Shown: positions 61,071-64,000 of the stretch, in pieces
Layout of the letters: each line of letters starts with the position of its first letter
Position numbering within the stretch: the first letter of the stretch is position 1
Source: Actinomycetota bacterium
GTDB taxonomy: Bacteria; Actinomycetota; Humimicrobiia; Hakubellales; JAMDDV01
Reading direction: 5' to 3'
DNA length: 64,000 bases
NCBI GenBank assembly: GCA_023488455.1
Contig: JAMDDV010000038.1
Location: 1-64,000, forward strand
Position numbers and translations under genes: made by a program
Notes under the pieces: generated by a model
Seen by the model: only the letters and a program-made list of their open reading frames with translations
Told to the model about the DNA's origin: nothing
Database searches by the model: none

Positions 61071-61494
61071 TATGTTCACCCTTTCTATTTGTTTTATCCT
61101 TCAGACATAGAAAATCTGAGATCTTCTTGCTTTCAAGAATGCCTTCAACCTTTTGCTCGACATCCATTAGTTCGTTCTTAATCGGACAGTTTTCGGTGAA
61201 GCCGCACCAGTTCCTGATCGCATCGCATTTCAGGAATTTAAACGGTCCATCTAGCGCCTCGATTACATCCTTTAGGCTTATCTGGCCTGGATCCTTCGCC
61301 AGTGATACACCGCCTTTTGCTCCTGTCTTGGAGATGGTGATCCCAGCAACTGAGAGGTCATTTATTATGTGAGCCAGAAATTTGAGCGGGATGTTCATTC
61401 GTTCTGAAAGCTCACGCGCCTTCAATAACCCTTCATTCTGTGAGATCTCTAAAATTGCCCTTAGTCCGTATTCAACTTTTGCTGAGATTGACAT
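61039..61494 (-). CDS. Rrf2-family regulator with three Cys ligands
   Basis: A 151-residue winged-helix regulator (MSISAKVEYGLRAILEI; HTH around ARELSERMNIPLKFLAHIINDLS; GAKGGVSLAKD). Cysteines arranged C-X6-C-X5-C (KCDAIRNWC..NCPI) are the expected iron-sulfur ligands of NsrR/IscR-type sensors. A basic tail overlaps the ScdA_N gene by about 32 bases. The start is the ATG at 61494; the frame is open to 61554. It likely controls this NO-response cluster. Confidence 0.9.
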   Translation of the reverse strand: MSISAKVEYGLRAILEISQNEGLLKARELSERMNIPLKFLAHIINDLSVAGITISKTGAKGGVSLAKDPGQISLKDVIEALDGPFKFLKCDAIRNWCGFTENCPIKNELMDVEQKVEGILESKKISDFLCLKDKTNRKGEHNGDNRKIDNQ

Positions 61495-61597
61495 TTCAAA
61501 TCTATTATGATTAAATTTGTCATGAATAATAAAAGTGGTTTTGCGTTTTGTCAAGATAATTAAATATAATCATTAAAAGTTGTTAAAGGAGGCAAAT
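61495..61597. promoter_or_regulatory. Divergent promoter region between Rrf2 regulator and hemerythrin genes
   Basis: TATAAT at 61565-61570, with TTGCGT at 61541-61546 (18-base spacing), would drive the hemerythrin gene. An imperfect dyad ATTATGA..TCATGAAT (about 61503-61528) lies next to the Rrf2 start and could be its operator. AAAGGAGG precedes the hemerythrin start. Confidence 0.4.
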
Positions 61598-62080
61598 ATG
61601 TCCAAAGATTTAATCCAGACCTTGAAACATCAACATGAAGAAGGATTGGGTAAGCTGAATGAACTTGAAGATGCGGTCGTAAACCTGGAGGACAAAGGTT
61701 TGAACCCCGAAGATATCTCTTCAGTGCGCTCAGCAGTCAGCTTTATCAACACGGAGATAAGACAGCATAATCAGCATGAGGAAGATGTGTTGTTTCCGGA
61801 ACTTGAGAAACATATACCTCAGCAGGGGCCAACTTCGGTGATGCGCAGTGAACACAGGGAGCTCTGGAATAAGCTCGATGAGCTGGAAGCAAATATCAAG
61901 GCAATTGAAGGTGCCGGCGGTAAGAACGATAATGGTGTTCTTGAAACTTTAATGGAGACAGCAAGGGATATAATTTCATTGTTGCGCAACCACATTGCAA
62001 AGGAAAACAATATACTTTACCCTCTGGCGTTAAACATATTAAGTCAGGATCAGATCGATAATATAAATTCGACGCTCTAA
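61598..62080 (+). CDS. Hemerythrin-domain protein
   Basis: A 160-residue four-helix-bundle protein with His/Glu iron ligands in HQHEEGL, RQHNQHEEDVLFPELE, RSEHRELW and RNHIAKENNILYPLA, the DUF438/YtfE-like hemerythrin pattern for a di-iron site. It is divergent from the Rrf2/ScdA_N genes and probably supplies the missing half of a split RIC-type repair protein. Its stop overlaps the next start (TAATG). Confidence 0.9.
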   Translation: MSKDLIQTLKHQHEEGLGKLNELEDAVVNLEDKGLNPEDISSVRSAVSFINTEIRQHNQHEEDVLFPELEKHIPQQGPTSVMRSEHRELWNKLDELEANIKAIEGAGGKNDNGVLETLMETARDIISLLRNHIAKENNILYPLALNILSQDQIDNINSTL

Positions 62081-63207
62081 TGTCCGCATGTACTTTATGT
62101 AATAAGAAGGATGTTAAGATATCTTCGGCAATTGGCCTTTGTGCTGATTGTATCAGGAAGGGGCAGTATGACATCATCTTGCCTTTTGCAGTCAGGGCGC
62201 ATGAGAAAAGCAGGCTCGAGTTCGGACTGAAGCCGATTCCACCCAGGTATGAAAATGGTGTGGTCTGCGGTGAATGTCTGAACAGATGTTCCATAGCTGA
62301 ATCTGAATTTGGGTATTGCAATCTGCGAGGTAACTTTAATGGCAGGATAGAGTTAAGACAGAAAGAAAGAGGCCTTTTAAACTGGTATCATGATCCTCTT
62401 CCCACAAACTGTGTTGCTGATTGGGTCTGTCCTGGATGTAGCGATGCTGGCTATCCTGACTTTTCGTATTCAGAAGGTCCCGAATATGGATATAAAAATT
62501 TAGCAGTTTTCTTTGAGTCGTGCAGCCTGGATTGCCTTTTCTGCCAGAACTGGCATTTCAGGGCAAGTGCAGCAAGCCCAATTGGATTTAAGACCGTCGA
62601 GATGCTTGCAAAAAGCGCGGATGTAAGAACATCATGCGTATGCTTTTTCGGCGGTGACCCTTCTGTTCAGATGGGCTTTGCCATCGAAGCAAGCAGAATT
62701 ATCCTGAATAAAAGAAGAAAGGACGGCGGGAATAAGAATATTTTCAGGATATGTTGGGAAACCAACGGTATGATCTCAAGGAACTATCTGCGCAAAGCGG
62801 TTGAGCTTTCGCTTGAAAGCGGTGGGTGCATCAAATTTGATCTTAAAGCCAACAACCCAAATCTGTATATGGCATTTACGGGGAACGATGGCAAGGAGAT
62901 ATTCAAAAATTTTAGGTTCTGCGGAGAGTTTGTACATATGCGAAAGGACCCGCCACTGTTGGTGGCGAGCACACTGATTGTACCTGGCTATATTGACTCA
63001 ACAGAGGTGTTCAATATCGCTTCCTTTATCAGCAAAATAAGCTCAGAGATTCCGTATGCTCTACTTGCTTTTCACCCTGATTATCTGATGAGCGATCTGC
63101 CTTTTACTTCAAGAGAACAGGCTGAATCATGTCTTGATGCTGCCAGATCAGCAGGGCTGAAGAATGTTAAAATAGGGAACATCCATATTTTGGACTATAC
63201 ATTGTGA
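62080..63207 (+). CDS. Radical SAM protein (PflA/COG1180-like)
   Basis: A 375-residue enzyme. The N-terminal part holds two Cys clusters (CTLCNKKD..LCADC, CGECLNRCSI..GYCNLR), the radical SAM motif CSLDCLFC (CX3CX2C) follows at about residue 150, then the SAM-binding region. It resembles pyruvate-formate-lyase activating enzymes and the AmmeMemoRadiSam proteins. Its start overlaps the hemerythrin stop. The target protein is unknown. Confidence 0.87.
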   Translation: MSACTLCNKKDVKISSAIGLCADCIRKGQYDIILPFAVRAHEKSRLEFGLKPIPPRYENGVVCGECLNRCSIAESEFGYCNLRGNFNGRIELRQKERGLLNWYHDPLPTNCVADWVCPGCSDAGYPDFSYSEGPEYGYKNLAVFFESCSLDCLFCQNWHFRASAASPIGFKTVEMLAKSADVRTSCVCFFGGDPSVQMGFAIEASRIILNKRRKDGGNKNIFRICWETNGMISRNYLRKAVELSLESGGCIKFDLKANNPNLYMAFTGNDGKEIFKNFRFCGEFVHMRKDPPLLVASTLIVPGYIDSTEVFNIASFISKISSEIPYALLAFHPDYLMSDLPFTSREQAESCLDAARSAGLKNVKIGNIHILDYTL

Positions 63208-63222
63208 TCCGGAAGCTGGTTT

Positions 63223-64000
63223 TTAGGTTGCTTTATTAAGAATAAGTTTGTTTTTTGCTGTAAACATGGATAAGATGAGCATTAGCAGTATTTCGAGGAA
63301 AAGGAATACCACGCATGCCACAAGTCCGATGAAAAGACTGCTATTTTTATAAATTATTCCTACTATCAATGGTGCAAGAAGTGAACCCAATCCGCCAGAA
63401 GAGATAACAGTCGACATGGCTATTTCTTTGTTCGTAGTAAAATATTCGGAAGTAAGCGCTACTATATTTGGCCATATACCCGAATAGAAAAAACCGGCAA
63501 GCAGAAAAAATGTGATATTTAAGTATTTGTTTTGCACAAATAATCCTGCAAGCACAAATATTAACCCAAGGATACTTATTATGATTGTTAGTTTCAGTAG
63601 GTTAATTTTTTCTGAAAGAACCCCCACGATTAACCTGCCTACTGCTATGGCAAGCCAGTAAAATGATAAGACCTGGCCAGCTTCGAGGAGATTCAAACCT
63701 CTTTCAATCCTAAAAAAGGTCGGACCCCAGGCGTTTAACCCATCCTCGGAAGCTGTGTACATTAGCATTGCAAATGCTGATATAAAAAGTATTGAAATCA
63801 TTGCCGGTGTCCACCCTAGGGTATTATTAGTCTTCATAGTGTTTTCATGTGATTTGATTTCAATAGCAGTTACTATTTTTAATCTGTAATTCAGACTTGT
63901 AATACAGAAGAATACAAAGTTAGTTAGAGTCAAAAAAGCCACGATGTAATATACAATATTCCAATTTAGGCCGATTTTTATGATTGTTGAACTAATATAT
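63223..64000 (-). CDS. Major facilitator superfamily transporter, 5' end outside window
   Basis: The frame is open without a stop from 63223 to the window edge; the GTG at 63942 is therefore unlikely to be the true start. What is visible covers about the last six to seven membrane helices, with the helix-8-type motif AIAVGRLIVGVLSEKINLLKL and TSEYFTTNKEIAMSTVISSGGLGSLLAPLIVG. Substrate unknown; the pattern is closest to glycoside- or fucose-permease-like MFS members. Confidence 0.85.
   Translation of the reverse strand, partial: YISSTIIKIGLNWNIVYYIVAFLTLTNFVFFCITSLNYRLKIVTAIEIKSHENTMKTNNTLGWTPAMISILFISAFAMLMYTASEDGLNAWGPTFFRIERGLNLLEAGQVLSFYWLAIAVGRLIVGVLSEKINLLKLTIIISILGLIFVLAGLFVQNKYLNITFFLLAGFFYSGIWPNIVALTSEYFTTNKEIAMSTVISSGGLGSLLAPLIVGIIYKNSSLFIGLVACVVFLFLEILLMLILSMFTAKNKLILNKAT

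Overview
The window reads as AT-rich bacterial chromosome from an uncultured anaerobe. DeoR- and LacI-type regulators, lipobox-bearing binding proteins, Shine-Dalgarno starts and intrinsic terminators make it bacterial. The tandem TrkA/CeoBC-like pair, the corrinoid methyltransferases with a methyltetrahydrofolate methyltransferase, and the ANTAR-type RNA attenuators would suit a low-GC Actinobacteriota-like or other acetogen-like lineage. That placement is inference only. No rRNA, tRNA, CRISPR array or insertion sequence was seen.

Layout. 1-4.0 kb: ion homeostasis (P-type ATPase cut by the window edge, two TrkA-type proteins, a DUF2007 protein). 4.0-8.0 kb: SGNH hydrolase, a three-gene zinc-ribbon operon of unknown function, an NYN-domain protein and an orphan antitoxin. 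8.0-11.4 kb (minus): E1alpha/E1beta/E2 of a 2-oxoacid (pyruvate or acetoin type) dehydrogenase. 11.5-23.4 kb: locus A, with an MTHF methyltransferase, DeoR regulator, two UroD-fold methyltransferase-like proteins, a corrinoid protein, a sugar ABC importer, an FGGY kinase, a fucose/arabinose-isomerase-like protein and a rhamnose-mutarotase-like protein. 23.4-25.7 kb: ZIP metal transporter and three small envelope proteins. 25.7-38.5 kb: locus B, with a cupin-transketolase fusion and its partner half, three UroD-fold proteins, two alcohol dehydrogenases, a LacI regulator, a cysteine hydrolase, a RuBisCO-like protein and an aldolase with altered catalytic residues. 38.5-51.2 kb: locus C, with a SIS isomerase, a non-pyrrolysine MttB-family methyltransferase, a second sugar importer, a sixth UroD-fold protein, a DeoR regulator, a xylulokinase-like protein and two M24-fold proteins lacking metal ligands. 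51.4-52.9 kb: HicAB and VapBC modules and gene remnants. 52.9-58.3 kb: a CPA2 antiporter and two divergent amt-glnK operons. 58.3-64 kb: orphan HicB, THEP1-type NTPase, a nitrosative-stress cluster (NnrS-like, ScdA_N, Rrf2, hemerythrin, cupin), a radical SAM protein and a truncated MFS transporter.

How it may work together. Loci A, B and C mix sugar uptake, phosphorylation, isomerisation and carbon-splitting enzymes with corrinoid methyl-transfer proteins. The simplest reading is import of methylated (O-methyl or N-methyl) sugars or glycosides, removal of the methyl group to a corrinoid protein and then tetrahydrofolate, and catabolism of the remaining sugar skeleton. This is a hypothesis; no substrate can be read from sequence alone. 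The best-supported novel regulatory observation is a matched pair of two-hairpin, ANTAR-type attenuators in front of both ammonium transporter operons.
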